A DNA stretch of 64,000 bases from Litoreibacter ponti (GCF_003054285.1 NZ_QBKS01000002.1:62001-126000); one strand, 5' to 3'; positions 1-9,266 are shown, counted from the first letter of the stretch. Program-made: numbers and translations. The notes: generated from the sequence alone by a model not told the origin.

Positions 1-68
1 TAGTTGCCGGGGTCGTCGTCCAATGCGAAGCGGTCGGGTTGCGGGCGGGGCTTCTGGCGGTGGGCCAT
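1..68 (-). CDS. N-terminal fragment of an unidentified protein (cut by window edge)
   Basis: An ATG at 66-68 opens a frame that runs off the left edge after about 22 residues (MAHRQKPRPQPDRFALDDDP...). It begins 5 nt after the murD stop on the same strand, so it is probably translated from the same mRNA. The visible residues are basic and proline-rich, then acidic, and no family is recognisable. The start does not look like FtsW, the usual next gene in the dcw cluster. It could also be a very short leader-like ORF. Confidence 0.4.
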   Translation of the reverse strand, partial: MAHRQKPRPQPDRFALDDDPGN

Positions 69-73
69 AGGGT

Positions 74-1468
74 CTAGAGCCGCTCCACGCAGGCGATGAA
101 ATCCTCGCCGCGCCGCTCGAAGCTGTCATATTGATCGAAGCTCGCGGCTGCCGGGGCCAAAAGCACCGTGTCGCCCGGCTCCGCATCTTCTGCGGCGCGG
201 GCAACGGCGGTGACCATGTCGCTGCAGACCTCGTGGGGCAGATCGCCAAGCTTCATCGCGAAGGATGGTGCTTCCCGCCCGATCACATAGGCCTTCGTCA
301 CCCCGCCCAGATGCGGCAGCAGCGCTTCGAGCCCGCCATCCTTCTCCAGTCCGCCGCAGATCCAGCGGATATTGCGGAAGGCCTGCAGCGCCTTCGCGGC
401 GCTGTCGACATTGGTGGCCTTGCTGTCATTGACGTATTTAACACCGTCCTTCTCGGCCACCAGTTGCGAGCGGTGGGGCAGACCCGCGAAGCTATGAAAC
501 GCGGCCTCGATCACGCGCGGGGCCAGACCGATGGTGCGGCAGGCAGCATAGGCGGCACAGGCGTTTTGGTGGTTATGCGCACCGGGCAGGCCCGCGACGC
601 CCCGCAGGTCGATGGAGGCAACCTGCTTGCCCTTGCGCATCTCGGCCAGAAAGCCCTTCTTGGCGAAGACCGACCAGCCGGGTCCGGACAGCTTGCGCCC
701 CGACGAGACCTGGATCACCCGGTCATCGCCGTTCCCGCCGGACAGCTGGTTGGCGAGGTAGCGCCCCTCGTCCTCGTCCACACCGATCACGCAGCGGTCG
801 GGGCCGCCTTCTGCAAAAAGCCTGCGCTTGGCGGCAAAATAGCCGCCCATTCCGTCATGGCGGTCGAGATGGTCGGGCGTCAGGTTGGTGAACACGGCGA
901 CATCCGGGGTCAGGGCGCGGGCGAGATCGGTCTGGTAGCTCGACAGCTCCAGCACGACGACCTCGCCGTCGATGGCGGGGTCGAGATCCAGCACGCCGCG
1001 GCCGATATTGCCCGCAAGCTGCGTCGGGCGTTCGGCATGGGTCAGGATGTGGTGGATCAGAGCGGAGGTCGTGGATTTCCCGTTCGAGCCGGTCACCGCG
1101 ATGACCTTTGGCATCCGCTCGAAATTGTCCCAAGCGGGGGTCGCGAAGGAGCGGAAGAATAGCGAGATGTCGTTGTCCACCGGCACGCCCGCGTCCCAAG
1201 CCGCGCGGACGACCTTGTTGGGCGCGGGGTAGAGATGCGGAATACCGGGGGAGACGATCAGGCAGGCGGCGCCATCCAGCGCGCCGGGCTTGGCAAGCTC
1301 TTTGAGCGCGAAGCCCTCCAACGTCGCCGCATCGCGGGCGGCCTCGTTATCGTCCCAGGCAATGACCTCTGCCCCGCCTTCGCGCAGCGCCCGGGCGGCG
1401 GACAGGCCGGAGCGGCCAAGACCCAAGACAGCGACGGTCGCGCCCGCGTAGCCGCGCACGGGGATCAT
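74..1468 (-). CDS. murD: UDP-N-acetylmuramoyl-L-alanine--D-glutamate ligase (MurD)
   Basis: Cytoplasmic ATP-dependent ligase that adds D-glutamate to UDP-MurNAc-L-Ala in peptidoglycan precursor synthesis. The 464-residue length is normal for the family. The N-terminal Rossmann-like UDP-binding domain starts with VAVLGLGRSG (residues 12-21), the Mur-ligase P-loop TGSNGKSTT lies at 126-134, and a C-terminal ligase domain carries VNDSKATN. The start ATG overlaps the stop of the upstream CHMI-like gene (ATGA), showing translational coupling. Four non-wall genes separate it from mraY. Confidence 0.97.
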   Translation of the reverse strand: MIPVRGYAGATVAVLGLGRSGLSAARALREGGAEVIAWDDNEAARDAATLEGFALKELAKPGALDGAACLIVSPGIPHLYPAPNKVVRAAWDAGVPVDNDISLFFRSFATPAWDNFERMPKVIAVTGSNGKSTTSALIHHILTHAERPTQLAGNIGRGVLDLDPAIDGEVVVLELSSYQTDLARALTPDVAVFTNLTPDHLDRHDGMGGYFAAKRRLFAEGGPDRCVIGVDEDEGRYLANQLSGGNGDDRVIQVSSGRKLSGPGWSVFAKKGFLAEMRKGKQVASIDLRGVAGLPGAHNHQNACAAYAACRTIGLAPRVIEAAFHSFAGLPHRSQLVAEKDGVKYVNDSKATNVDSAAKALQAFRNIRWICGGLEKDGGLEALLPHLGGVTKAYVIGREAPSFAMKLGDLPHEVCSDMVTAVARAAEDAEPGDTVLLAPAAASFDQYDSFERRGEDFIACVERL

Positions 1469-1800
1469 GGGGCGGCCCCCTCGTGCATTCCGGTGGAATA
1501 GTGCGAACTGGAAAAGCTCAACTCGACCGCCAACGCGCAGGGCTGGCTGACGTGGGATTTGACCTCTGCCTCAATGGCCCGCAGCAAGTCGCCCATGAAG
1601 GCGTCGTCGCGGTGCGGCTTGTCGAGCATGGCGACCCGCAGGGTGACATGGCTGTGGTGAAACTCGCGGCTTGGATAGGCGCGGCCTTTGCAGGCCCCCG
1701 CCCCGCTGTCGCGCGCGGCGATCACCTGTTCGACGGCGGACAGGATATCGGGCGCATCAATCGTCAAGTCGGCGGAATAGAGCAGATCGGCCTGCGGCAT
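1465..1800 (-). CDS. CHMI-like (5-carboxymethyl-2-hydroxymuconate isomerase family) small protein
   Basis: 111 residues. The start MPQADLLYS resembles the MP-hydrophobic-E/Y-x-S start of the tautomerase superfamily, in which Pro-1 becomes the catalytic base after Met removal. The centre (HHSHVTLRVAML...KPHRDDAFMGDLL) and the end (ALAVELSFSS) match the general layout of HpcD/CHMI proteins. No aromatic-degradation genes are nearby, so the substrate is unknown and a homoprotocatechuate role should not be assumed. Its stop overlaps the murD start by 4 nt. The family call rests on motif resemblance only. Confidence 0.6.
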   Translation of the reverse strand: MPQADLLYSADLTIDAPDILSAVEQVIAARDSGAGACKGRAYPSREFHHSHVTLRVAMLDKPHRDDAFMGDLLRAIEAEVKSHVSQPCALAVELSFSSSHYSTGMHEGAAP

Positions 1801-1948
1801 CAGAAAACCGCCCGCGTGTCATACGGCAATTGCACCCAACCCATCGTCTCGTCCCCCGGCACTTTCTTTCTGCCTTGGTTAAAGGGTTTTGGCGCAGGCC
1901 TGAACCGAAAAATGCGGCCGTCCGGCGCGGGTGCTTGCGGGGTCGGGG

Positions 1949-3322
1949 CTACTCGCCTTCCTCTTCCATGAACTCGTCGTGGTCCTCGCGTATCAGGACG
2001 GTCGTTGAGTGGTCCGGGCCAAGGGTTTGGGTGGCGAGGGCCAGGGCGCGCTTGTGCAGATCGCGGGCCTTGTCGATCTCGCCGCGTTCCCACAGGACGT
2101 AGGCCATGGTGCCCATGCTTTCGGCCATATCCGGGTGGCCGTCCTCTAGGGCCACGCTGCGCACTGCGTAGGCTTCCTCGTAGAGTTGCTTGGCCTCGTC
2201 GAACCTTTCCAATTCGTAGAGTAAATCGGCGAGGCTTTGCACAGTGACGGCGTAGTTGGCGCTCTCATCGCCGATGGTTGCCCGATCAATCTCAAGCACC
2301 TTGCGGTAGAGCTCTTCGGCTTTCTCCAGATCGCCAAGATCATGCCACGCCTCCGCAAGGTTGCTGATTGTCGTGGCATATTCCGGATTCATTTCGCCGA
2401 ACGTGTTGGCCGTGAGATCGGCGGCCTTCTGGAACATGTCGCGGGACGCCGCGAACTGGTCCGCATTATTCAGGCTGAGCCCGTATTCATTATAGGCCTT
2501 CGAGAGGTCGGCGGGGCCTGCGGACGCTTCGGCCACTTCAACCAATTGAGCACCGAAGCGAAGCGACGCGTCAAGATCGTCGATGCGCCAGGCCATTTCG
2601 CGGGCTTTTACGAGGTTTTCATAGGTCGGGTCCAGCTCTGCGGCGCGTGCATAGAGCGCCGCGGCGTCCGCCCAGCGGAACTCCTGCTCTGCGATCTTCG
2701 CCCGGGCGAAGGAGGCCCGCGCCGCGGTCCTGGCGTCACCTGCATCCGCCGCCTGCGAGAGCACCTGATCGGCCACGCCGCGGTCGCCTTCGGTGACGGC
2801 GCTTTGGGCCGCTGCCAGCTCCGTCTCGCCAACCTGGCCCTTGAAAGTCTCCAGCGTCGCCCGCAAGGCCGCAAGCTCCGCCAGCGTTTCCTTGTAAGCT
2901 GTGTCGATGTCGTCCTTCTGCGCGGAGACCGCCTGAAGCTGGCTTTCCAACAGGGTGCGCTCTGCCTCGCTGGCTTGGGTCAGATCCGCGCGCAGTTGCG
3001 CCTCGCGCTTGTCGAGCTGATCAAAGAACGCCTGCTCCGAAAAGCCGATCGTGACGGTGGAGTTTGCGCCGGTCAGCACTTGCGTGCCGGAGCCGGTCTG
3101 CACCGCACTGCCATTGTCGGCCGTGATGTTCATGCTTGGTGCGGGCGCGGACACGGCGGCGGGTGGCGGGGCTGAGGGGGTCTGTTGCTTTTGCCAGCCG
3201 AACCATCCGGCCACGGTCGCCCCGGACACCACGAGCAAGGGCACCACCACTTTCAAAAACCCAACGAGCGCATTGGCGCCTTTGACGTTGGACTCGTCTT
3301 TCCACCAAGCCAATTTGAACAC
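1949..3322 (-). CDS. Single-pass membrane protein with coiled coil and kinesin-light-chain-type TPR repeats
   Basis: 457 residues from the chosen GTG start. Order of parts: short cytoplasmic N-terminus (VFKLAWWKDESN), one transmembrane segment at about 20-42, a Pro/Ala linker (48-63), a Gly/Ser/Thr/Asn-rich stretch (64-93), a coiled coil (about 98-170), then TPR units. The last three TPRs are of the 42-residue kinesin-light-chain kind (ATTISNLAEAWHDLGDLEKAEELY and two similar). The acidic tail is EFMEEEGE. The frame stays open back to 3676, but that part overlaps the SDR gene and is a shadow. The GTG at 3320-3322 has a good GGAGA ribosome site, so it is preferred over the ATG at 3409. Likely a protein-interaction scaffold; no enzymatic domain is seen. 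Confidence 0.8.
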   Translation of the reverse strand: MFKLAWWKDESNVKGANALVGFLKVVVPLLVVSGATVAGWFGWQKQQTPSAPPPAAVSAPAPSMNITADNGSAVQTGSGTQVLTGANSTVTIGFSEQAFFDQLDKREAQLRADLTQASEAERTLLESQLQAVSAQKDDIDTAYKETLAELAALRATLETFKGQVGETELAAAQSAVTEGDRGVADQVLSQAADAGDARTAARASFARAKIAEQEFRWADAAALYARAAELDPTYENLVKAREMAWRIDDLDASLRFGAQLVEVAEASAGPADLSKAYNEYGLSLNNADQFAASRDMFQKAADLTANTFGEMNPEYATTISNLAEAWHDLGDLEKAEELYRKVLEIDRATIGDESANYAVTVQSLADLLYELERFDEAKQLYEEAYAVRSVALEDGHPDMAESMGTMAYVLWERGEIDKARDLHKRALALATQTLGPDHSTTVLIREDHDEFMEEEGE

Positions 3323-3329
3323 TGAAATG

Positions 3330-3334
3330 TCTCC
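3330..3334 (-). promoter_or_regulatory. Ribosome binding site that decides the TPR protein start
   Basis: GGAGA on the minus strand, 7 nt before the GTG at 3320-3322. The upstream in-frame ATG at 3407-3409 lacks a comparable site and would overlap the SDR stop. The GTG start also places the transmembrane segment near the N-terminus. Confidence 0.65.
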
Positions 3335-3402
3335 AATAATGGAGAAAGCATGCCACAGTTCAGAGATTCGGTCTAATGCATCCCGCCGCGCGTGCGGTAA
3401 GA

Positions 3403-4059
3403 TCACCATTCGATCGGTTGCTTGTCGCGAAAGAAACCACCCGTCGGGCCGTCCTGCGGCAGGGTTGCGAGCCAGATTGCCGTTTTGGCGGCCTGTTCGG
3501 GCTCTCGGGTCGCGAAGGGGCCGCCCATGCGGGTGCGCACCCAGCCGGGGCACATGGCGTTGATCTTGATCGTATCGGGCAGCTCCTGGCTTGCGCGCAG
3601 GGTCAGCGCGTTCAGGGCCGCCTTCGCCACCGCGTAGCCCCCGCCCCCGCCGAGCCCTTCGGAAAAGCTGCCCCACTCGGACGAGACATTGACGATGCGA
3701 CCGTAGCCATTGGCGCGCATGCCCTCCAGCGTGTTTCGGATCAGCTCGTAGGGGCCGTTCACCATCACCTGCATCGAGCGCGCGAAATTGGGGCCGTCAT
3801 CGAAGAGCGCCACATCTTCGAGGATGCCCGCGTTGTTCACCAGCACATCAAGCTGGCCGACCCAAGCCTTCGCCTCATTGATCGAGGTGTGGTCGTCGAG
3901 ATCGAGCCGCTTGAAATGAACCCCCAACTCGGCGGCCGCCGCGCGGCCCTGATCGGGGTCGCGCGCGCCGATGATCACATGCATGCCGGCATCGCGCAGT
4001 CCCGCTGCGATGGCCTTGCCGATACCGCGATTGCCGCCGGTGACGAGTGCTTGTTTCAT
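3403..4059 (-). CDS. Short-chain dehydrogenase/reductase (classical SDR)
   Basis: 218-residue NAD(P)-dependent oxidoreductase. The N-terminal cofactor motif is TGGNRGIG (residues 7-14), the NNAG motif follows in the middle, and the catalytic Ser-Tyr-Lys set is seen as VSSEWGSF...GGYAVAKAAL. The C-terminus is shorter than in many 250-residue SDRs. Substrate is not predictable. The start overlaps the aminotransferase stop by 4 nt (ATGA), so the two are translationally coupled. Confidence 0.9.
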   Translation of the reverse strand: MKQALVTGGNRGIGKAIAAGLRDAGMHVIIGARDPDQGRAAAAELGVHFKRLDLDDHTSINEAKAWVGQLDVLVNNAGILEDVALFDDGPNFARSMQVMVNGPYELIRNTLEGMRANGYGRIVNVSSEWGSFSEGLGGGGGYAVAKAALNALTLRASQELPDTIKINAMCPGWVRTRMGGPFATREPEQAAKTAIWLATLPQDGPTGGFFRDKQPIEW

Positions 4060-5246
4060 CTCAGATCTACCTCCTGACAGGCCACGGCGAGACGCCGGAT
4101 GCCCTCGGCCAGCTGCGGCTCGGAATTGAGCGTGAAGTTGATGCGGATCGCGCGGCGATCTTCGCCCAGCGGATCGAACACCGAGCTGGGCGAGACGCAG
4201 GTCTTGGCCCTGAGCGCCGCCTGCAGCAGATCATCGGTGTTGAAGTCGGGGTTGCGGGCGACCGCCCAGACGAACATGCCGCCCACGGGCTTTTCCCAAT
4301 CGAACCACGGGGTCAGATGCGTCTCCATCGCGGCGCAAAGCGCGTCGCGACGGGCGGCGTAGAGCGTCAGAATGTCGGGCAGCACCCGTGCGTCGAGCCC
4401 TGTCTCAAAGGTGCGCAACGTCAGCACTTGCGACAGGCCCGACGTGCTCATGTCGGAGCCTTGCTTCGCGAGCGTCAGCTTCGCTATCATCTCGGGCGCG
4501 GCGATCACCCAGCCGATCCGCAGGCCCGGGGCAAGCTCTTTCGACAAAGACCCAAGGTAGATCACCGGGCCGTCGTAGGGCGCGCCATCGCCAGCCAGCT
4601 CGATCATCCGCGGCAGCGGTGTCTCGTCATAGTAGAGAGCGCCATAGGGGTCGTCCTCCACCAACCATGTGCCGGTGCTCTGCGCCGCCTCGACCAATGC
4701 GGCGCGCACGTTTGTCGGGACGAGCTTGCCGGTCGGGTTGGAGAAATTCGGCACCGTGTAGCCGAACTGGCAGCCCCGCAGGGCGACAGCCGGGTCGAAG
4801 TCATTGGCGTCGGGGCGCATGGGCCGGTAGGTCGGACGGCGCGGCCGCCATGCGTCTAGCGCGCCCAGATAGGTCGGCGTCTGCGTCGCAATCGCGCCGC
4901 CCTCGTTGAGCAGCACCTTGCCGATCAGTTCCAGCCCCTGAATGCCGCCCGAGGTGATCAGCACGTTCTCGCGTGTGAGCTTGAGTTTGTCGGTCTCGTA
5001 GCGCGTCGCCAGCGCGTCGCGCAGCGCCCCGTACCCCTCGATCGGCGCGTAGTTCAGCGCGTCCTGCGGCGTCTCGGTCAGTGCCGCGTGGGCAAGATCG
5101 GCGAGCGCCCTGGCGGGGTATAGCTGCGGGTCGGGCAACCCGCCCGCCAGATTGATCAGGCCCGGGATCTGCCCCGCCGCGAGAAACATGCGCGTGACAT
5201 CGTTGGTGTCATCGAGCCAGTCTGCGAACGCGGGGCGCTTGGCCAT
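4056..5246 (-). CDS. PLP-dependent aminotransferase, class I/II (2-aminoadipate aminotransferase-like)
   Basis: 396 residues of the fold-type I aminotransferase family related to LysN/ARO8-type enzymes and to the catalytic half of MocR regulators. LAGGLPDPQLYP near the N-terminus, TSGGIQGLELI, the PLP-contact region LVEDDPYGALYYDE and the Schiff-base lysine motif SLSKELAPGLRIGW are all present. There is no N-terminal GntR DNA-binding domain, so this is an enzyme and not a regulator. It starts 1 nt from the end of mraY and is probably co-transcribed with the dcw genes. Substrate is uncertain. Confidence 0.88.
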   Translation of the reverse strand: MAKRPAFADWLDDTNDVTRMFLAAGQIPGLINLAGGLPDPQLYPARALADLAHAALTETPQDALNYAPIEGYGALRDALATRYETDKLKLTRENVLITSGGIQGLELIGKVLLNEGGAIATQTPTYLGALDAWRPRRPTYRPMRPDANDFDPAVALRGCQFGYTVPNFSNPTGKLVPTNVRAALVEAAQSTGTWLVEDDPYGALYYDETPLPRMIELAGDGAPYDGPVIYLGSLSKELAPGLRIGWVIAAPEMIAKLTLAKQGSDMSTSGLSQVLTLRTFETGLDARVLPDILTLYAARRDALCAAMETHLTPWFDWEKPVGGMFVWAVARNPDFNTDDLLQAALRAKTCVSPSSVFDPLGEDRRAIRINFTLNSEPQLAEGIRRLAVACQEVDLR

Positions 5247-5247
5247 C

Positions 5248-6333
5248 CTACCGGATCTTCAGCGTGGCGAGGCCAATCATCGCGAGGATCAGAGAGATGA
5301 TCCAGAAGCGGATCACGATCTGCGGCTCGGCCCAGCCCTTCTTCTCGAAATGATGGTGGATCGGGGCCATCAGGAAGACCCGCTTGCCGGTGCGTTTGAA
5401 GTAGAGCACCTGAATGATGACGCTCAGCGTCTCGACCACGAAGAGCCCGCCGATAATGCCCAGAACCAGCTCGTGCTTGGAGACGACGGCGATGGCACCA
5501 AGTGCACCGCCCAAGGCCAGCGAGCCGGTGTCCCCCATGAACACGGCCGCAGGCGGCGCGTTGTACCACAGAAAGCCCAAACCGCCGCCGATGATGCCGG
5601 CTACGAAGATCAACAGCTCGCCCGTGCCGGGCACGTAGTGCACACCCAGATATTCGGTAAAGTCGACGCGGCCCACGGCGTAGGCGATGACGCCAAGGCT
5701 GCCCGCCGCGATCATCACCGGCATGATCGCCAGCCCGTCCAAGCCATCGGTCAGGTTGACCGAGTTGGCCGCGCCCACGATCACGAACATTGCAAACGGG
5801 ATGAACATGAAGCCGAGGTTGATCAAAGTGTCCTTGAAGACCGGCAGCGCCAGCTGGTTTACCAGCTCCGGCGGGTGCATCAGCGTGGTGGCGTAGCCCG
5901 CGACACCCGCAAGGATGAAGCCCATGATCAGCCGGGATTTGGCGGAGATGCCGCCATGGGAATTCGACGTCACCTTGGCATAATCATCCACGAAGCCGAT
6001 GGCCCCATAAGCCATGGTGACCAGCAACACGATCCACACGAACCCGTTGTCCAGCCGCGCCCAGAGGAGCGTCGACAGGATCAACGCGCCCAGGATCAGC
6101 ACGCCGCCCATGGTGGGGGTGCCCTGTTTGGTCAGCAGATGGCTCTCGGGGCCGTCATCGCGGATCGGCTGGCCGTTGCGCTGCTTGCGCTTGAGCAGGT
6201 TGATCAGCGGGCGGCCAAACATGAAGCCGAAGATCAGCGCCGTGAAGAAGGCCCCGCCCGCGCGAAAAGTGATGTAGCGAAACAGATTGAAGAAATCGCC
6301 GCCATCTGAAAACGCGGTGAGCCAATACAACAT
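5248..6333 (-). CDS. mraY: Phospho-N-acetylmuramoyl-pentapeptide transferase (MraY)
   Basis: 361-residue polytopic inner-membrane enzyme that transfers phospho-MurNAc-pentapeptide to undecaprenyl phosphate, giving lipid I. Family hallmarks include GTPTMGG, the acidic motif FVDDYAK, NLTDGLDGLA and the HHHFE-type loop seen here as APIHHHFEKKGW. The length is normal. It lies between murF (22 nt upstream) and the aminotransferase. Confidence 0.97.
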   Translation of the reverse strand: MLYWLTAFSDGGDFFNLFRYITFRAGGAFFTALIFGFMFGRPLINLLKRKQRNGQPIRDDGPESHLLTKQGTPTMGGVLILGALILSTLLWARLDNGFVWIVLLVTMAYGAIGFVDDYAKVTSNSHGGISAKSRLIMGFILAGVAGYATTLMHPPELVNQLALPVFKDTLINLGFMFIPFAMFVIVGAANSVNLTDGLDGLAIMPVMIAAGSLGVIAYAVGRVDFTEYLGVHYVPGTGELLIFVAGIIGGGLGFLWYNAPPAAVFMGDTGSLALGGALGAIAVVSKHELVLGIIGGLFVVETLSVIIQVLYFKRTGKRVFLMAPIHHHFEKKGWAEPQIVIRFWIISLILAMIGLATLKIR

Positions 6334-6354
6334 GTAGCGGTGCCCTTCCTGTGA

Positions 6355-7758
6355 TTACTCTACCGATTGGCCCAATTTTGTGATCGCGTCAACGATGAGC
6401 GCCATTTTCATCGACAATGAGCCCTTGGCCATCACCACATCGCCCGCGCGCACCAGCGCGAGCGGACTTTCCGCCAGCTCGGCGCTTGTTTCGGCCCACA
6501 GGCCGTGCTTGCTCTCGGGCAAGGCGTCGTAGAGGTGCTTCATCAGCGGCCCGACGCAATGGACCTGGTCGATTGCCTCCATCGCCCGGTGCTTGGCGAA
6601 GCCTGCATGCAAAGCGGCGCCGGTCTCTCCAAGCTCTTTCATATCCCCAAGGATCGCCACCCTGCGGCCTGCCGCAGCGGGCGGCGATGAGGCGGCAAGC
6701 ACGTCCAGCGCCGCCCCGACAGAGGCCGGGTTGGCATTGTAGGCATCATCGAACAGATCAATCCCCGCGTCGGGCATCTGCCGGTCCAACGCGATGAACC
6801 GCCGCTGGCCACGCCCCGCGGGCGGTCTCCATTGGCCAAGCGCCAGCACACATTCCGCCAGATCGGCCTCGACCCGATCGCACACGGCCAAGGCCCCCAG
6901 GGCATTCATCGCAAAATGCCTGCCCGGCGCGTTGACCTTGAACAAAAAGGTCGACCCTTGATGTTCGGCACGACAAATGGTGCCGCCTTCGGTTTCGGTG
7001 ACTTCGACGAAGCGCCATTGCGCCTTGTCGGAATGTCCATACATTACGCACCCGAAGGGCGCGCGCTCCAGAAGCCTGTCGGAGACGTCGAGATCGGCAT
7101 TCACGACCGCGGCGCCCCCGCTTTCCATCAGCCCGTAGAAGATATCTGCCTTCTCTTCGGCGATGTCGGCCACGCTGTTGAACGCCTCCAGATGGGCGGC
7201 GGCCACGATCGTGATCATGGCAACGTCCAGATCGGCCATCTGCGCCAAAGGCTTGATCTCGCCGGGGTGGTTCATGCCGATCTCGATCACGGCGTAGTCG
7301 CTGTCTGCGGGCATCCGCGCGAGCGTCAGCGGGACGCCCCAGTGGTTGTTGTAGCTTTTCTCGGCCGCGTGGACGCGGCCTTGGCTGGCCAGCATATGTC
7401 GCAACATCTCTTTCGTAGAGGTCTTGCCGACCGAGCCGGTGATCCCGATGACTTGCGCCTTCGTGCGCGCTCGCGCGGCGCGGCCAAGGGCCTCGAGCCC
7501 TGTCAGCACATCCGGAACGACCAGCAGCGGCGCATCAGCTGCGATGCCGTCGGGGATGCGGGAGACCAGTGCGCAGGCCGCGCCTTTCTCCAGCGCCTGC
7601 GCCACGAAATCGTGCCCGTCGCGCACGTCTTTTAGGGCCACAAACATGTCACCCGGCGCGAGGGTTCGCGTGTCGATGGACACTCCGTTGGCGGTCCAAT
7701 CGACAGCGCTGGTGCCGCCGGTGGCCGCAATCGCGTCGGCAGAAGTCCAAAGGCTCAT
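6355..7758 (-). CDS. murF: UDP-N-acetylmuramoyl-tripeptide--D-alanyl-D-alanine ligase (MurF)
   Basis: 467-residue cytoplasmic Mur ligase that adds D-Ala-D-Ala to the UDP-MurNAc tripeptide. The ATP-binding motif is GITGSVGKTSTKEML, followed by the typical NNHWGVPLTL and DDAYNANP motifs. The start overlaps the murE stop by 4 nt, as expected for a coupled dcw operon. Confidence 0.97.
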   Translation of the reverse strand: MSLWTSADAIAATGGTSAVDWTANGVSIDTRTLAPGDMFVALKDVRDGHDFVAQALEKGAACALVSRIPDGIAADAPLLVVPDVLTGLEALGRAARARTKAQVIGITGSVGKTSTKEMLRHMLASQGRVHAAEKSYNNHWGVPLTLARMPADSDYAVIEIGMNHPGEIKPLAQMADLDVAMITIVAAAHLEAFNSVADIAEEKADIFYGLMESGGAAVVNADLDVSDRLLERAPFGCVMYGHSDKAQWRFVEVTETEGGTICRAEHQGSTFLFKVNAPGRHFAMNALGALAVCDRVEADLAECVLALGQWRPPAGRGQRRFIALDRQMPDAGIDLFDDAYNANPASVGAALDVLAASSPPAAAGRRVAILGDMKELGETGAALHAGFAKHRAMEAIDQVHCVGPLMKHLYDALPESKHGLWAETSAELAESPLALVRAGDVVMAKGSLSMKMALIVDAITKLGQSVE

Positions 7759-9236
7759 AGTATCCCCTCCAACGCGGCGACGGCCACGCTGGCCTGTTCC
7801 ACGTCGTCAAAGGGCAGCACGTCGTCGCCGACGATCTGCCCGGTCTCATGCCCCTTGCCCGCGATCAGCAGCGTGTCGCCGGGGCCAAGGGCGTCGACGC
7901 CGCGCAGGATCGCCTCGGCCCGGTCGCCCACCTCCGTTGCGTCCGGCACCGCCGCCATGATCGCGGCGCGGATCGCGGCGGGCTCTTCAGAGCGGGGGTT
8001 GTCGTCGGTCACGAAAACTACATCCGCATGGTCGCGCGCGGCGGCGCCCATCAGGGGGCGTTTACCTGTATCCCGGTCACCGCCTGCGCCGAAGACGACG
8101 ATCAGGCGGCCCATCACATGGGGGCGCATCGCCTTCAAAGCCGTCGCCAAGGCGTCCGGCGTGTGGGCGTAATCGACGAACACGGCCGCGCCGTTGCTGC
8201 GCGTTGCGGCCTTTTGCATCCGGCCCCGCACGGTGGAGAGCATCGGCAGGGTCTGAAACACCTCCGCAGGCTTCGCGCCCGCGCCGATCACCAGACCCGC
8301 TGCCACCAGCATGTTGGAGGCCTGGAAACCCCCAATCAAATCAAGCCGCGCCTGATGCACATCGCCGCCGAAAGCGAAGCGCAAGTCCTGACCCGTGGCG
8401 TCAAAGCGCTGGCCCAGAAGTTGCAGATCGCAATTGTCGGAGCTGCCCACCCGCATCAACCGGTGCCCGCGCTCATTGGCAATTGCGGCCATATCAGCGC
8501 CGCGTGGGTCGTCCATGTTGATCACGGCGACGCCATCTTGGGCTAGAACGCGGCGGAACAGCCCGGCCTTGGCATTGAAATATTCAGTGAAGCTTGCGTG
8601 GTAGTCGAGGTGGTCTTGCGTGAAGTTCGTAAACCCCGCGGCCACCAGATGCACCCCGTCGAGGCGGCGCTGTTCGAGCCCATGGCTCGACGCTTCCATC
8701 GCCGCGTGGGTGACGCCCTTGCCCGCCATATCCGCCAGCAGCTTGTGCAGCGTGATCGGCTCCGGCGTGGTGTGGCTCATGGCGGCGGTGTAGACGCCTT
8801 CGACCCCAGCGGTGCCGAAATTGACGGCCTCCAGCCCCAGTTCCAGCCAGATCTGGCGCACGAAGCTCGCCACGGAGGTCTTGCCGTTCGTGCCCGTCAC
8901 CGCGACCATGGTCGAGGGCTGCGCGCCAAACCACAGGGCGGAGGCATAGGCCAGCGCCTGCCGCGGGTCCTCGGTGATTACAAGGGCGGCATTCGAGGCG
9001 GCGAGTTCCTCTTCGGCGATCCGCGCGCCGTCGAGATCGGTCAGGATCGCGCCCGCCTCCATCCGCAAGGCGTATTTAATGAACTCCGCGCCGTGAAATT
9101 TCGAGCCCGGCAAAGCCGCGAACAAATGGCCCGGTTTCACATCGCGGCTATCGACCGAAAGGCCGGTCACCGTGGCCTCCGCCCCGCCCTGGGCCGTGAG
9201 CCCCAGATCGTTCAAGCTTGCGCTTTGCCGTGCCAT
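7755..9236 (-). CDS. murE: UDP-N-acetylmuramoyl-L-alanyl-D-glutamate--2,6-diaminopimelate ligase (MurE)
   Basis: 493 residues. The P-loop is VTGTNGKTSVASF and the mDAP-specificity motif is seen as DDNPRSEEP (DNPR core), showing meso-diaminopimelate rather than lysine as substrate, as expected for a Gram-negative. VDYAHTPDAL is also conserved. It lies 30 nt downstream of ftsI and overlaps murF. Confidence 0.97.
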   Translation of the reverse strand: MARQSASLNDLGLTAQGGAEATVTGLSVDSRDVKPGHLFAALPGSKFHGAEFIKYALRMEAGAILTDLDGARIAEEELAASNAALVITEDPRQALAYASALWFGAQPSTMVAVTGTNGKTSVASFVRQIWLELGLEAVNFGTAGVEGVYTAAMSHTTPEPITLHKLLADMAGKGVTHAAMEASSHGLEQRRLDGVHLVAAGFTNFTQDHLDYHASFTEYFNAKAGLFRRVLAQDGVAVINMDDPRGADMAAIANERGHRLMRVGSSDNCDLQLLGQRFDATGQDLRFAFGGDVHQARLDLIGGFQASNMLVAAGLVIGAGAKPAEVFQTLPMLSTVRGRMQKAATRSNGAAVFVDYAHTPDALATALKAMRPHVMGRLIVVFGAGGDRDTGKRPLMGAAARDHADVVFVTDDNPRSEEPAAIRAAIMAAVPDATEVGDRAEAILRGVDALGPGDTLLIAGKGHETGQIVGDDVLPFDDVEQASVAVAALEGIL

Positions 9237-9266
9237 GACTGCTCCCGGGGTCCCGCCCCAGATGGC

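Noticed and set aside
3323..3676. Longer N-terminus for the TPR protein
   Set aside because: The extension overlaps the SDR gene, is low-complexity Arg/Gly-rich and lacks a ribosome site; the GTG at 3,322 has one.
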